Positions 1-10,935 of a stretch of DNA of 64,000 nucleotides are shown here, one piece after another. The translations under genes were made by a program, and so were the position numbers. The notes under the pieces are model-generated. The model ran no database searches. It saw nothing but the letters and a program-made list of their open reading frames with translations, and was not told the origin of the DNA. The DNA comes from Zanthoxylum bungeanum (lineage: Eukaryota > Streptophyta > Magnoliopsida > Sapindales > Rutaceae): positions 434,001-498,000 of the forward strand of contig SKCR01051205.1 of the NCBI GenBank assembly GCA_019454045.1, read 5' to 3'. Every line of letters starts with the position of its first letter. Position 1 is the stretch's first letter.

Positions 1-399
1 AAATCCAGGCAGATGTGAAATAAAAGAGTCAAAAGACTCACCTACCTATCAGACTCGTGCTTCAATTACCCAACGAATGTCATTAGGAACACCATGGATC
101 GTTAGTAATCTCATCCGTTCCAAGCGAGCTTTGTAAACTTTCATCAGAGATTTTTGAGGGAGAGAAGGAAATTGCTTGTGAAGATTTGCGAGAGCTTCTT
201 CCATCGTGAAATGACTTTACCTGCAAAAATTAAACACGCAAAAATAAAACATATCAGATCACAATATATACACAAATTGCATGGGTTGCCTCCATGCGAG
301 CGCTAAATTTAAAGTCATCAGCTAGACGTGACTTCTCGAACGTTGTTAGGCTGGATCTGAAAGTGTGACACTTTCTTTTTGTCGCTCAAATGGTTCTCC

Positions 400-1235
400 C
401 CAATAGTGCTTGACACGCTTGTGTTAACCTTGAATGTTTTGTTGGAGTTGTGATCCAATAACTCAACGGCTCTATCTGGTATTGGTGATCACAAATGGAC
501 CTGACCACCGTGATTTTGGCTTCCATGGGAAGAATTTCACCCTTGATTTATTTAACAGTACCTTCTGCCGTGGTTCCAGTTGTATACACACTAACTTCTC
601 ATCATGTCTTTTCCTTGCCTTTTCTTTGTACAATTTGGCATCCTCAAAAAGTTGATTGTGAAATTCCTCTAATTTGTTGAGCTGGTGGAACTTTTTCTCT
701 TCTGTTGCTTGTAGTGCGAGAATTGGCTTTTTCAGTGCAAAAGACGCTTTATCTTCAGGCTCCATAGGAAATTGACATGTTTTAAGTTTGTCAGTAGAAC
801 TTTGCATTGCATTGGAGTTCTGAATGGTACTGTGTATCACATCAAGTCTGAAACATTCCTCTTTCTTTTCATAATCTGGGAAATTCATGGCCTTGAAAAC
901 ATTGAATGTTACTTCTTGGTCCTGTACCTTTATGGTTAATTCTCCTTTTTGTACATCAATAATGGTTCGACCTGTAGCCAAGAATGGTCTCCCGAGGATG
1001 ATTGGCATGTCTGCGTCTTCCTTCATATCAAGGACAATAAAATCTGCTGGGAAAATGAATTTGTCAACCTTGACCAACACATCCTCAACTACGCCTCTTG
1101 GAAATACGAGCGTTCTATCAGCAAGTTGTAGAGAGACTGAAGTGGGCATTGTTTCTCCAATCTGCAGTTTCCTGAAAATAGAAAAAGGCATCAAATTAAC
1201 ACTTGCACCTAAATCACATAAAGCCCACCAAAGTT
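400..1235 (-). pseudogene. pol: Protease fused to integrase C-terminus by internal deletion
   Basis: The open reading stretch starts around 1230 with the aspartic-protease active-site motif ALCDLGAS, then NLMPFSIF. It continues with the conserved IILGRPFLATG block, in which the second part of the protease fold is recognisable. About 70 residues further on it changes, with no stop codon, into an integrase C-terminal tail (QLNKLEEF, YKEKARKRHDEKL, RWSGPFVI). In a complete element RT, RNase H and the integrase core, more than 2 kb, lie between these parts. The reading frame stays open through the deletion join. It is broken near 475, after which VKHYWGEPFE-like tail codons continue in another frame. 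Confidence 0.8.
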
Positions 1236-2738
1236 ATGTTCTATATGATGCAAGGAATGGTGAAACTGCCAGGATCTTTCAACTTTGGGGGAAGCTTCCT
1301 CTGAATGATGGCGCTGCATTCTTCTATTATGTACTGTCTCGTAATCTCCCAATCTCCGTTTTCGTGAAAGAATGTCTTTCATGAATTTTACATAGCTTGG
1401 GCATTTGTTCCAAGGCTTCTGCAAATGGAATGTTGATGTGCAACTTTTTGAACACCTCCAGGAAACGAGCAAACTGCTTGTCCAGTTTGTTTTTCTGAAG
1501 ACGCTGAGGAAAAGGTGGAGGTGGAGTGATCTGTTCTTTTTCCTTTGCTTCTTTTTTCCTCCATCTATTGCTTTGTTTCTTTTGGAACTTCCTCAGCAGT
1601 TGTTTTGGCTCCAACATCTTTGTTGATTTCAGTACCATTTTTTAACATGATGGCATGACATTGCTCCTTCCCTATGTTCCTTGGATTTTATTCTGTGTTG
1701 CTGGGAAGATTCCCCGGCGGTCTGTAACTCTGAGCATTAGCCAGTTGTCCGATTTGATTCTCCAGTGCTTTGATGGAAGCAGATTGGCTCTGAAACATAG
1801 CATCATACTTTTTTAACTGAGCCAACACTTCTGCTATTCCTGGTTCATTTGCCTGCTCCTGGCCTTTGTTCTGTTGCTGGAATCCAGATGGTGGATAGTT
1901 CTGTTGTTGGAATCTAGGTGGTGGATTATTCTTTTCCCCTGAATTGTTACTCCATGAAAATTGAGATGATTCATCCACCATGGATTGTAGGTGTTGGAAT
2001 ATGGATTGTTCCCATGTCTGTTGAAATTGTTGACATAATTCACCGTCTCTTCAAGTTAGTTTGGTTCTGGTGCTCCTCCATATGGTGAACTTGTGGATCC
2101 AGTGGTAAGAGTCTCCATGAATTTACATATCTGATCCAACTTAGTGTTGACTGCTGTATTGGCTCCACTTTCATAAATTCCTGCAATTATTTGGATCATG
2201 CTCCTTTCTGTTGGCCACAATAAATTGTTGGCCATTTCTTTGATTATGTCTCAGGCTTGATCTTCTCATTTTACCATCAAAGCTCCTCCAGCAGCAGCAT
2301 CTATTGTGGTTCTCATCAATCCAGAAAGTCCGTTATAGAAAGTTTGGACTTGAAGCCATTTTGGAATCTCATGGTGAGGACATTTCCGGAGCAAATATTT
2401 GTACCTTTCCAAGCTTCGTAGAGAGTTTCCGAGTCTTGTTGTACAAAGGATGTGATGTCATTACTCAGTTTTCCAGTTCTGGCTGGTGGAAAGTGCTTTG
2501 CAAGGAATTTGGTGGCTAAAGCGTTCCAAGTTGTGATGGAACCTGCTGGTAGTGAATGTAGCCAAGCTTTAGCTCTGTCTTTCAAGGAGTATGGAAAAAC
2601 ACGCAGTCTCATTGCTTCTTCAGCTTCTCGATTGTAATTGAAAGTGCCGCAAACTTCCAGGAAGTTGCTGATGTGGGTATTAGGATCTTCAGTTGCTTTC
2701 CCCCAATCTGCATTGACTGTTGAATCATCTGAATGCAT
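1209..2738 (-). pseudogene. gag: Athila-type gag, frameshifted
   Basis: Gag is the structural protein that forms the retrotransposon particle. The first piece (2738-2316) carries a retrotransposon gag domain, with a proximal LRVFPYSLKDRAKAWL block followed by WNALATKFLAKHFPP. The piece at 2043-1688 is Gln/Asn/Pro-rich. The piece at 1638-1327 has the PPPPFPQRL and FLEVFKKLHINIPFAEAL blocks typical of the Athila gag-protease junction, and 1472-1209 continues it in another frame. Stops and at least two frameshifts separate the pieces, so no full-length Gag can be made. Strand and order agree with the PBS and LTR on its right. Confidence 0.8.
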
Positions 2739-2916
2739 GTTTTGATGTCACACGCATTTGCTGGTAAAAGAGGAAGTACAATACAGGAAATGAAGCCATC
2801 GACCACCGGAATTAGTTTCTGAGAACCCGAAACACAAGAAAACAAACAATAAGTAAAAAGAAATAAGATACAAGTAATGTATCTAACCCCACAACTAATA
2901 GTGAAAGATAAATAAG

Positions 2917-2934
2917 TCCCCGGCAACGGCGCCA
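2917..2934 (-). promoter_or_regulatory. Primer-binding site of Athila-1
   Basis: The minus strand reads TGGCGCCGTTGCCGGGGA a few bases inside the LTR end. This is the classic minus-strand priming site of plant Athila-like elements, usually assigned to tRNA-Asp. It fixes the element's orientation and identifies the neighbouring 2.06 kb block as the 5' LTR. Confidence 0.9.
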
Positions 2935-2940
2935 AAAACT

Positions 2941-5004
2941 TGACCGGTGCGTAATCACATGCGTATAACGCAAGCGCTCATATCGTTCAAGTAGTATAAA
3001 AAGTATCGATCACACGAAGACTTAAAACCTTTTGTTATCAATTTATGAAGTTAAATGTTTACAAGTATCTAATGGATTGATTGTTTGATTGGGTGGGGAA
3101 TTTAAAACTTAAAACAAGTAAATACAATTTCTTGAAAGTAGATTGAAGAAAATTCAAATTTATAAAACTATCCAGGGTTGTGAATCCTTCCAATATCTTT
3201 TTTAAAAGATGAAGTGGTTATTTTATGTTTATGTAATATATTGGTCTATTAACCTGGAAAACAAAATTATGTAAAAGTCTCTTCCGATGGTCAAATACAA
3301 ATACCCAGTATAACCCAATTAATCATATTCCTATGTTAACCAAGTTATCTGAATTCATTAAGATTAAGTTCCAATTATGGCTACCCCCGCCCGACAGGTA
3401 TATTCCTATCCTGTAAGGAAATCTATCAAAGGGTTATATATCCTCAAGGAAGATCGTGGGCTATTGAGTCTAAGGTCTTTAACCTAAAATCTCTTTTCCA
3501 AGTTCATTTTAAGTTTACCGAATCAATCTTATTAATGGCCAGTTAGCAAGATGCATTAAGACTAAGGCTCAATAAATAAACCTTTATATTACCCAAACCA
3601 TAATTTAACCCCTTATAAACCGGTGATATTGGACTTCATCACAACCCCAGATAACTGGTTTAGTTACGACACATATTTAAGAGTAGTAGAAACTTAAATA
3701 AAAGAAAATACATAAAGTAAATGCTGAAAGTAAATGCTAAAAGTAAATGACGGAAGTAAATGCTGAAATTAAATTGCTGAAAGTAAATGCTGAAAGTAAA
3801 TTGCTGAAAAGTAAATAAAGTAAAAGTACAATAAAAGAAAATGCTGAGGTAAAAGGATCTACTTTTATTACTTCTATTTTAGATATCTCCCTTAATATAA
3901 TATATTAACTTTCCATGATAATTACCAACCAGCCATATAGGCGGTATCCAGATTAAGTCAAATTAATAATTAATTACCAACCGACCAATCAGACGGTATC
4001 CAGTTTAGTCAGGTTAAAACCAATTTAAATAATTACCAACCAACCAATATGGCGGTATCATCGTTAAGTCAGGTTTTAACTAGTTTATATATTATAATTA
4101 AGAGAGATTAATCTAAATATTAGTAATAAAAGTTTTACCTTTTACCCCAGCAAAGGGGAGTTACATCCTCATTACTGAAAAGTAATAACTGAAAATTATA
4201 GAAAGAAAACTAATGTGCGTAAAAGTAAATTGCGGAAAGTAAAAACTGAAAAGTAAATAAAAGAAAGTGCGAAAGCGGAAATTAATTACTGAAAGATGTA
4301 TATAAACAAACAAGATACAATATTCTTAGTATTCTTAAGGAATTCCTTAGAAGAAAATATGAATTTACAAATGAAATGGCTTGGTATTTATAGGTAAAAT
4401 TTTACCTCCATCAAATCATCCACCAAATCCATTATTAATTGCTCTACTAATTGCTCCACCAAATCCATTATTAATTGCTCCACTAATTGCTTATCATGTT
4501 TGGTGGTGATTTGATAATTTTTATTGTTTATTTATTAATTTATTTTTTGGTTTGAAAATGATTGAAAATGACTTTCATAATTACACACAACACACTTCTG
4601 GATGGTTCATCAATTTCGGGCATGAAATATTCAGAATTAGAAATTATTTCGTCTTTCAAAGTTGTATATCTTGGAGTCTTGTTTAATTTGGAACTTGAAT
4701 CAGCTCAATCCGATATCGGAGTAAAAAGTTATGCCCAAAATACGACAGATGCGCAAAACTGGAATTTCCAAAACTGCACTTCGTTAAAACGCCCTTTCAA
4801 GTTTCCAATCTCCAAAATTAATATGTCAAGTCCAATTTTGGCCCTTATTTGACCCACATTTCGTCCTAATGATTTCATTATGTCTCAATATTATTTTATC
4901 TGCAAAATAAACTAAAACACATCAAAACGTTCATCAAACTCGAGAAACTAAACAAAATATTAAGTAAAATGGGCGGTAGATATTGATATATTTTCCGCTC
5001 ATCA
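2941..5004 (-). repeat. 5' LTR of Athila-1
   Basis: The 2,064 bp LTR has TG...CA ends; on the minus strand it starts TGATGAGCGGAAAATATATC. A TATA-like CTATAAATACC lies at about 4394-4384 on the minus strand and is the probable U3 promoter core. It contains two minisatellites: about ten GCTGAAAGTAAAT-like units at 3715-3845, and three units of about 62 bp with the core ACCAACC...GGTATC at 3925-4085. The outer end closely resembles the ends at 14849 and 11312, so three related LTRs occur in the window. Confidence 0.85.
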
Positions 5005-6769
5005 GTTCCACCAGTCAAAGATTTTAAAATTTTTACTAACTAAACTTTCAGTAGGAAACTCGAAATTTGTAGATAAATAATTATCTAATTCGGGTTATTA
5101 GTTGTCGTATCCCTAACTTTTTTATTCCATTGCAATAACCAACGATCCCCTGCGCTAAGTCTTGTTTGAATTACCGGTTCGCTACTACTAGATTCATCTA
5201 ATGTTCCTAAGTTATATCTTACAATATAATCATTAAATAACTCAATTAAATCATTTCTTAATTTCGTCATTATTCTTGTAATATCAATTTCATCTAATAT
5301 TCCTAAATAACCATTAACCATAGTAAGCTTGTAAAACACCATTCAAACCTTCTAATTTAAATCTAGGATCAAAAACAGCAGCAATAAGATAAAGTAAAGG
5401 AATGTCTCCAAAATAATTCAACCATTTTACCTTCATAATAGTAATGGCTTCTAACAAAACAATATCATTAGGATCGCTACTTTCAGCATGTTTATCGACA
5501 GCACCAACAATATTCAAACTTCCAAGAAGAAATAAATGTGTTGTTGGATAATAAGCACCGCTAAAAGTTAAAGTAGCTTCATTAAAAACTTTTAAATATC
5601 TAAAATATTTTCACAAATATCTCATTGACTATGATAAAGTGAGACATTTTGAACATGTTGAGAAAAAAACTACATAATGTATCTTTGTATTGAAATGCTT
5701 GACATAAAAGAAAATAAGTTGAATTCCAACGTGTTGGAACATCTCTTGAAAATTTAATTGGTTTAATACCATTTATTTTACAAAACTTCGTTCATTCTCT
5801 CCTAACTTGAGAATATGACCAAATACAATTAAGTGCCAATTTAATAGGATCAAGGAAATGTGATAATAATTTTAAACCGTCTTGAACACATAAGTTAAGG
5901 ACATGACATGTACAACGAATATGAAAAAATCGACCCCCTAAATTTGGTTGACATAAGGATTTTAAATCATTGATGGATGCAGTATTTGCAGATGCATTAT
6001 CAAATCCAATTGCTAAAATGTTATCTACTAAACCATATTCATCAAAAAATACCTTCATCATTCTATAAATATTTTGTGCAGTATGTTTGTCATCAAAAAC
6101 TCTAAATGCAATAAGTCATTTTTGCATGGTAAATGATGCATCAATCCAATGACAAGTCACACCCATGTATAAGTGTGTTTGCCAATGGTCACTCTAAATA
6201 TCAGAACATATAGAAATACGACATTTCATCTCTTTAAATATTTCATTTAAAATAGTTTTACCATCTTTATATAATTTAAAAATATGACGTTTTGTTGTGT
6301 TTTGAGTCATTCTACATGCAAAATGATTTAAAGCATTATGCACGTAATTAGTAAAATGAAGTGTTTCATCAAAGCTTAAAGAAAGATGTGCCATACAAGT
6401 TAATTTCGTAAATTCTTCTCTATTTTTTGCATCAGAATATTTAAATAAATCTACAGCACTCGTACCTCTACTAGATGATGCGTACCTGGCCATTTGAGTT
6501 TGCGTCATATCAATTCCAAGTTCAACTGGATGATGTCTTTCCAGGTGCTTGATCATATTGCCGTATCCACCAGAAAATTTGGAGGTAACCCCACAATAGT
6601 TGCAAATCGCTCTTGAACTGTCATCGTTTAATTTTTCTAATTGAAAATGAATTCTGAAAACATTTGAGGAACGAGCCTTAACTTCTCTTCTCCGTGATTG
6701 TGCACCGATACTATGGCCGCTCTCTTGGGTTGGCATATTTGACATGATGTTCTCAGATGAGCTTGCCAT
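5005..6769 (-). pseudogene. hAT transposase, truncated and frameshifted
   Basis: hAT transposases cut and paste their own element using an RNase H-like DDE core. The ATG at 6769 opens a BED zinc-finger region with CNYC ... H-(4)-H spacing (CNYCG, HLERHHP, about residues 57-80). Further down the core is recognisable from VTCHWID, HTA..IY, GFDNASAN with its catalytic Asp, and CTCHVLNL. The later PLLYLIAAVFDPRFK block is the typical DUF4413-like region. Stops (such as one just after residue 191) and frame changes split it into at least four pieces. The reading ends in FDWWN at 5005, where the Athila-1 LTR replaces the C-terminal dimerisation domain. RICESLEEPER-like proteins are the nearest family. 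Confidence 0.88.
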
Positions 6770-7065
6770 TTTTCGTTTAAGAAATAAGTAAGAAAAATAA
6801 AAATATTGACTAATTGCGAATGATAATAACTAATTGAATTGAGATTGAGAATAAGAGAATTGTAGGAATTAAGAGAGTTGATAATTTGGTGTGTTGAAAT
6901 AATGAAAAATGAATCATATTTATAGAGTTTTAGAATTTTTTTGATACCAAAAATGCCCATAAATATAACCATTTTTTATTACCGTTATTAGGGATATATT
7001 AGGAATTTCTAATTTCTAATTTATTTTTTTATGCCTTAAATTAGGCATTTCTTTTTATTTTGAGG

Positions 7066-7242
7066 GCAGGGAGCCGGTTGGAGTTAGGGTTCCTGTTGGA
7101 ACCCTACGGTTCCAACCGAACCGTTGAACCGGTGGAACCTTACGGTTCCACCAGTTCGGACCGATTCGAGTTGGGGTCGAACCCCAACCGAACCGATCGG
7201 CCACGATTCCGGAACCGGAACCGTGGCCGGGTCTGAGTGAGT
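7066..7242. repeat. Subterminal GGTTCC/GGAACC repeats of the hAT element
   Basis: Within 180 bp, the words GGTTCC, GGAACC, ACCGG and CCGGTT recur more than a dozen times in both orientations. They form imperfect palindromes such as CCACGATTCCGGAACCGG with its partner ending CCGTGG. GC content is far above that of the flanks. Short subterminal repeats of this type are the usual transposase-binding region in hAT elements. Confidence 0.6.
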
Positions 7243-7684
7243 CTCTAATTCACAAGTTCCACCTGTTCAGGGTCATATCAAGTAAGAAATATTTGTGTGA
7301 CTTGGTTTCCCATAAAAAAATAATAAAATAACTTTAAAAAATAGGTGAAATTCACTTTTTTTTTTAAAAATATATTTAAAAAATAAAAAAACAGATGAGA
7401 TCCTTATATTTCCCAGGGAACATTTTCCACTAATAAACGTTCATTTATTTTGATTTTCATAATAAAATATGGTTATGGATAAACTAGCATAGATTATTTT
7501 CTACCGTTGTTATTGATAATCTTGCTACATGAGTATAGAAAGATTATAAAAGTTTTCAAAATTCACCCGTGTATAACTCCTCTACAAAGTTTAGAATATA
7601 TGACTTCATGCTTGTTAAAAGGTCCAAAAAAATATCTAATTTTGCGATCGGCTTAATAAGTATGTATTCAAGGGTCGTTCCCAA
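7243..7684. other. AT-rich spacer with no recognised feature
   Basis: AT-rich sequence with short homopolymers. No open frame with recognisable protein similarity and no terminal repeats were seen. Confidence 0.6.
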
Positions 7685-7837
7685 TGGACGTGGCTTGGTG
7701 GTGTATGGTTCAGGATCTCACCTTGAGATCTTAGGTTCAAATCCAGAGAGTACGTTTTTTGTAAGAGTCTGGGACAGCCGGAGATTTTACCTGCTCCGCG
7801 TAAGCACAAAAATGATGATTTGGTGGTGAGATTTCCG

Positions 7838-7878
<41 letters not shown>
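7685..7878 (+). mobile_element. tRNA-derived SINE
   Basis: A box-A-like TGGCTTGGTGG (7691-7701) is followed 33 bp later by a box-B match GGTTCAAATCC (7734-7744), which is the internal RNA polymerase III promoter layout. A tRNA-unrelated body follows and ends in a 41 A tail (7838-7878), then (GAA)n to about 7896. Length and order fit a plant tRNA-type SINE. No convincing target-site duplication was found, so the 5' edge is approximate. Confidence 0.75.
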
Positions 7879-7880
<2 letters not shown>

Positions 7881-7899
7881 AGAAGAAGAAGAAGAGAAG

Positions 7900-8440
7900 C
7901 TTCGTACTAGTTTTTGTGCAGGTGTCTCTGTTATGTTATGTTAAATTTTGTTATTTATGCTCGGTCATGCATATAAGGTGCTTTCTTTCTTTTCAAGGTT
8001 TGTTATTATGGGGACCGGTGTTTGGTTGGAATGAGAGGAGAGTATAGAAAAGAAGAGGAGAGGAGAGGAAATTATGATATAATTTGATTTTATTATTTGG
8101 TGAATTCAACAAATTTGAGAGGGAAAGAATATCATATAATTTTTATGCACAAATTTATCCTTTTATACTAAATATCAATAATTATTAAAAATTAATTTAT
8201 TAAATCAATAAACTATAAATTAAAAATAATCTAAAAATTGAAAAGCATTTTTTAATTAAAATTAAAATTTATTTATTTGATGTTATTTTAATCATCATTG
8301 TTTTAATTAATTATAATAATTTTAAATATATTTATTATTAAATACAAATAATTTATTTATAATATTAATATATTTTTATAAATAATTATCAATATGAAAA
8401 ATACACAACTAAAATAAATAATATTATATTATTAGTAACG
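7900..8440. other. AT-rich spacer
   Basis: GAGAGGA-rich purine stretch at 8034-8070, then strongly AT-rich DNA. No coding or structural feature was recognised. Confidence 0.5.
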
Positions 8441-8680
8441 GGCTCTGTGCAGGATCCCGGTCTCAGCCCAAGGTTTCAATCCCAGTCTCGATCTCGGTCC
8501 CAGCCCCGGTCCAGTCCTTGGTCTAATGCCCACCCCGGGCCCCGGATCTTGTCCCTAGCTTCGAGTCCCGACCCGAGTCTCTTCCCAGGGCCATGGACGA
8601 GACCGAGACTCGGGTCGGGACCGATCGGGTCGGCTCCAGGTCCGTACCGAGCCTAGGTCCTGGCATAGTCCCCTTCCAAT
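8440..8680. repeat. GC-rich foldback island, probable non-autonomous DNA transposon end or MITE
   Basis: A sharply bounded GC-rich block in AT-rich surroundings. It contains a perfect 17 bp inverted repeat (8565-8581 with 8605-8621, GTCCCGACCCGAGTCTC) around a 23 nt loop. The block ends pair imperfectly (CTGTGCAGGATC near 8446 with the complement of the CCTGGCATAG end near 8670). No target duplication was found. The style resembles GC-rich subterminal repeats of plant hAT elements. Confidence 0.45.
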
Positions 8681-8901
8681 AAATTAGTAATAAATTATTC
8701 ACATATAATAATGATTCAAATATATTAGCAAGTTTCGTGAATATTACAAAAGTAATAAATAAATTAGTAATAAATATTTTGGAACTAGTTCATTTGAAGG
8801 ATAATTAATAACCATAAATATTTTGTAATATTTTTTGAAGTAAATATTACAAAATAAATAACTATAAATATTTTTAAATGAATATTTAAAAAAATCTGAA
8901 A
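8681..8901. other. AT-rich spacer
   Basis: AT-rich flank of the first Mutator-type MITE. Nothing recognised. Confidence 0.5.
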
Positions 8902-8910
8902 TAAATATTA

Positions 8911-9190
8911 GACAAAAATGCAAAACTGACCCTATAACTTTCACGTTTTTTCATTCAGTCCTCTAACTTTCAGTTTTGTCAATTCAGTCCTCTAACTTTC
9001 AATTTTTGTCAATTCAGTCCTCCGTTAAATGGCGTCGTTTTGGCGGCAGTAACAGCAGTAGTAACGGATTTGTAACGGTGGACTGAATTGATAAAAATTG
9101 AAAGTTAGAGGACTGAATTGACAAAACTGAAAGTTAGAGGATTGAAATGAAAAAACGTGAAATTTATAGGGTCAGTTTTGTATTTTTACC
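8911..9190. mobile_element. Mutator-type palindromic MITE, copy A
   Basis: The block is almost fully self-complementary. The left arm has CTAACTTTCACGTTTTTTCA and TCAGTCCTCTAACTTTCA words, and the right arm carries their complements around a GC-richer centre with AACGG words. It is flanked by perfect 9 bp direct repeats TAAATATTA (8902-8910 and 9191-9199). A 9 bp duplication is the signature of Mutator-like transposition. It has no coding capacity, so it depends on an enzyme made elsewhere. Confidence 0.85.
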
Positions 9191-9199
9191 TAAATATTA

Positions 9200-9792
9200 T
9201 AATGAAAGATGAATTAATTATTTTACATATTAAAAAATATAAAATTATTAATCATTACACATAAAAAATAAATCTAAAATTTTAATATGGGTAATATTGG
9301 AAGTTCATGTTTTTATTGGGAGAGGAATTCAAATTCCACGAAATTGAATACCCATGGAATTCAAATTCCTTGTACACTTATATAACCAAACAATGAAAAT
9401 GAGAAATGAATTTAAATTCCTTTTCTTTCCCATCCCCTCCATTGAAGAGAACATAGCCTAGAAGCTTGTTGTATGCATACATAAGTTCCTTATTCACAAT
9501 TCAACCGAGGATTGTGTGTTACCCTGAGATAATGATATTATCCAGAAGTACATACCAAAAGATTCTTGCGATTGAGGAAGAAGGGATACGGGTTGTGGAA
9601 CGTAATTCGGATCTGTGACATAATTCTTGATAGAAATAATTTTGTCTTAATAATTTGTCATATGTTTGATGATTAATTTTTATCACATACATTTTCTGTC
9701 AAGAATTCTCGATCGAAAAATCTGTTGAAAATTCTTGAGAAAAAAAATCTGTCAAAAATTTTTGACAACCCGATTTTTGATAATTAATTTTT
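9200..9792. other. AT-rich spacer
   Basis: Contains a short inverted GGAATTCAAATTCC motif region at 9325-9375. Otherwise no recognised gene or element. Confidence 0.5.
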
Positions 9793-10065
9793 GACAAAAA
9801 TGCAAATCTGACCCTCTAACTTTCACGTTTTTTCATTTCAGTCCTCTAACTTTCAGTTTTGTCAATTCAGTCCTATAATTTTCAATTTTTGTCAATTCAG
9901 TCATCCGTTACAAATCCGTTACTGCTGCCAAAACGACGTCGTTTAACGAAGGACTGAATTGACAAAAATTGAACGTTAAAGGACTGAATTGACAAAACTG
10001 AAAGTTAAAGGACAGGAATGAAAAATAACGTGAAAGTTAGAGGACCGGATTGACAAAACTAATTT
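9793..10065. mobile_element. Mutator-type palindromic MITE, copy B (right end degraded)
   Basis: Same family as copy A: GACAAAAATGCAAA start, ACTTTCACG and CAATTCAGTCC words, and a right arm of GACTGAATTGACAAAA words. The right terminal repeat stops early (GGATTGACAAAACT), and no 9 bp duplication is visible, so this copy is damaged. Confidence 0.8.
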
Positions 10066-10558
10066 AATATTATATTACTACTAATAATAATATAAATTGA
10101 AAACAGATTCCAACAATTTAGACAAGTAATTAGTGAGCTAAGTAACAACCCATTCATTTTTATTTTTTTATTTAAAAAAAAAATCCGTATTCATTCAAGA
10201 AATAATGATCTGATGAAGGTCGATCCTGGACAAGCATTATCTTCAACATTTTCGTGAGGCATTAGAGATTACTGTTCAATTACATTAAAATTATATTTAT
10301 AAATTACATTGTCAAAATTATATTTATAAATTACATTGTCAAATCAAATATTAAAAATTAAAAAATACATCACTTATCTTTGAAATGTAATCTCTAAAAT
10401 TACATTTTGAAATATAATTGTTAGAATATAATTTTTTCTTGTTATTATTAAAATTATATTTATTAATTTTCTTAACAGTTGTAGCATATTTTCTTTTTCT
10501 TTTACTATTTAAATAAATAAGAAAAAAAAACTAATTTAATATGGCCTAAATTAAATTA
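10066..10558. other. AT-rich spacer
   Basis: AT-rich sequence with a direct repeat of about 32 bp (AAATTATATTTATAAATTAC, near 10287 and 10316). No gene recognised. Confidence 0.5.
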
Positions 10559-10870
10559 GGCAAAAATGCAAAACTGACATTCTAACATTCACGTTTTTTC
10601 ATTTCACTCCTCTAACTTTTACGTTTTTTCATTTCAGTCCTCTAACTTTCAGTTTTGTCAATTCAGTCCTCTAACTTTCAAGTTTTGTCAATTCAGTCCT
10701 CCGTTAAACGGCGTCGTTTTGGCAGCAGTAACTGCAGCAGTAACGGATTTGTAACGGAGGACTGAATTGACAAAAATTAAAAGTTAGAGGACTGAATTGA
10801 CAAAACTGAAAGTTAGAGGACTGAAATGAAAAAAACGTGAAAGTTAGAGGGTTAGTTTTGCATTTTTACC
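10559..10870. mobile_element. Mutator-type palindromic MITE, copy C
   Basis: Third copy, with both terminal arms present (GGCAAAAATGCAAAACTGAC at the left, GTTTTGCATTTTTACC at the right). The left arm carries an extra partial duplication of the ACGTTTTTTCATTTCA unit, making it longer than copy A. The flanking 9-mers agree only weakly, so the duplication has decayed or the copy was rearranged. Confidence 0.8.
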
Positions 10871-10935
10871 TTAATTTTTCTATCAAGAAACCTCTTAAGA
10901 CATAATATGTCAGGATAGTCTATTTTTCTAATAGT

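Larger units (their letters stand above)
1..5004 (-). mobile_element. Athila-1: internally deleted Athila-like Ty3/gypsy retrotransposon (3' end beyond window)
   Basis: On the minus strand the order is 5' LTR (5004-2941), primer-binding site (2934-2917), gag (2738-1209), then a protease part joined directly to the integrase C-terminus (about 1230-410), then 3' untranslated sequence running off the left edge. Reverse transcriptase, RNase H and the integrase core are absent. What is left is a deletion derivative that cannot make its own enzymes. The LTR begins TGATGAGCGG on the minus strand and sits directly against hAT coding sequence at 5005, so it inserted into that transposon. The other LTR and the second target duplication lie outside the window. 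Lineage is assigned from gag and protease motifs and from the PBS type. Confidence 0.85.
5005..7242 (-). mobile_element. hAT transposon, 5' part
   Basis: The transposase relic plus about 470 bp of its own upstream sequence. The 5' end is placed near 7242, where GGTTCC-rich subterminal repeats stop and the minus strand reads TAGAGACTCACTCAGACCCGG. The 3' end is cut off by Athila-1, so terminal repeats and the 8 bp target duplication cannot be matched here. Confidence 0.6.

Noticed and set aside
887..1384. Plus-strand 165-codon open frame
   Set aside because: Shadow of the minus-strand protease and gag, which carry clear family motifs.
7820..8047. Open frame with a poly-lysine stretch
   Set aside because: It is the poly(A) tail of the SINE read as AAA codons.
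8447..8656. Open frame rich in Ser, Pro and Arg
   Set aside because: It coincides with the GC-rich hairpin island and has no protein family resemblance; stops are simply rare in GC-rich sequence.
8010..9460. A single larger element ending in TGTTTGGTT motifs (about 8018 and 9385)
   Set aside because: The motifs are short, the neighbouring sequence does not pair in the right order, and no target duplication was found.
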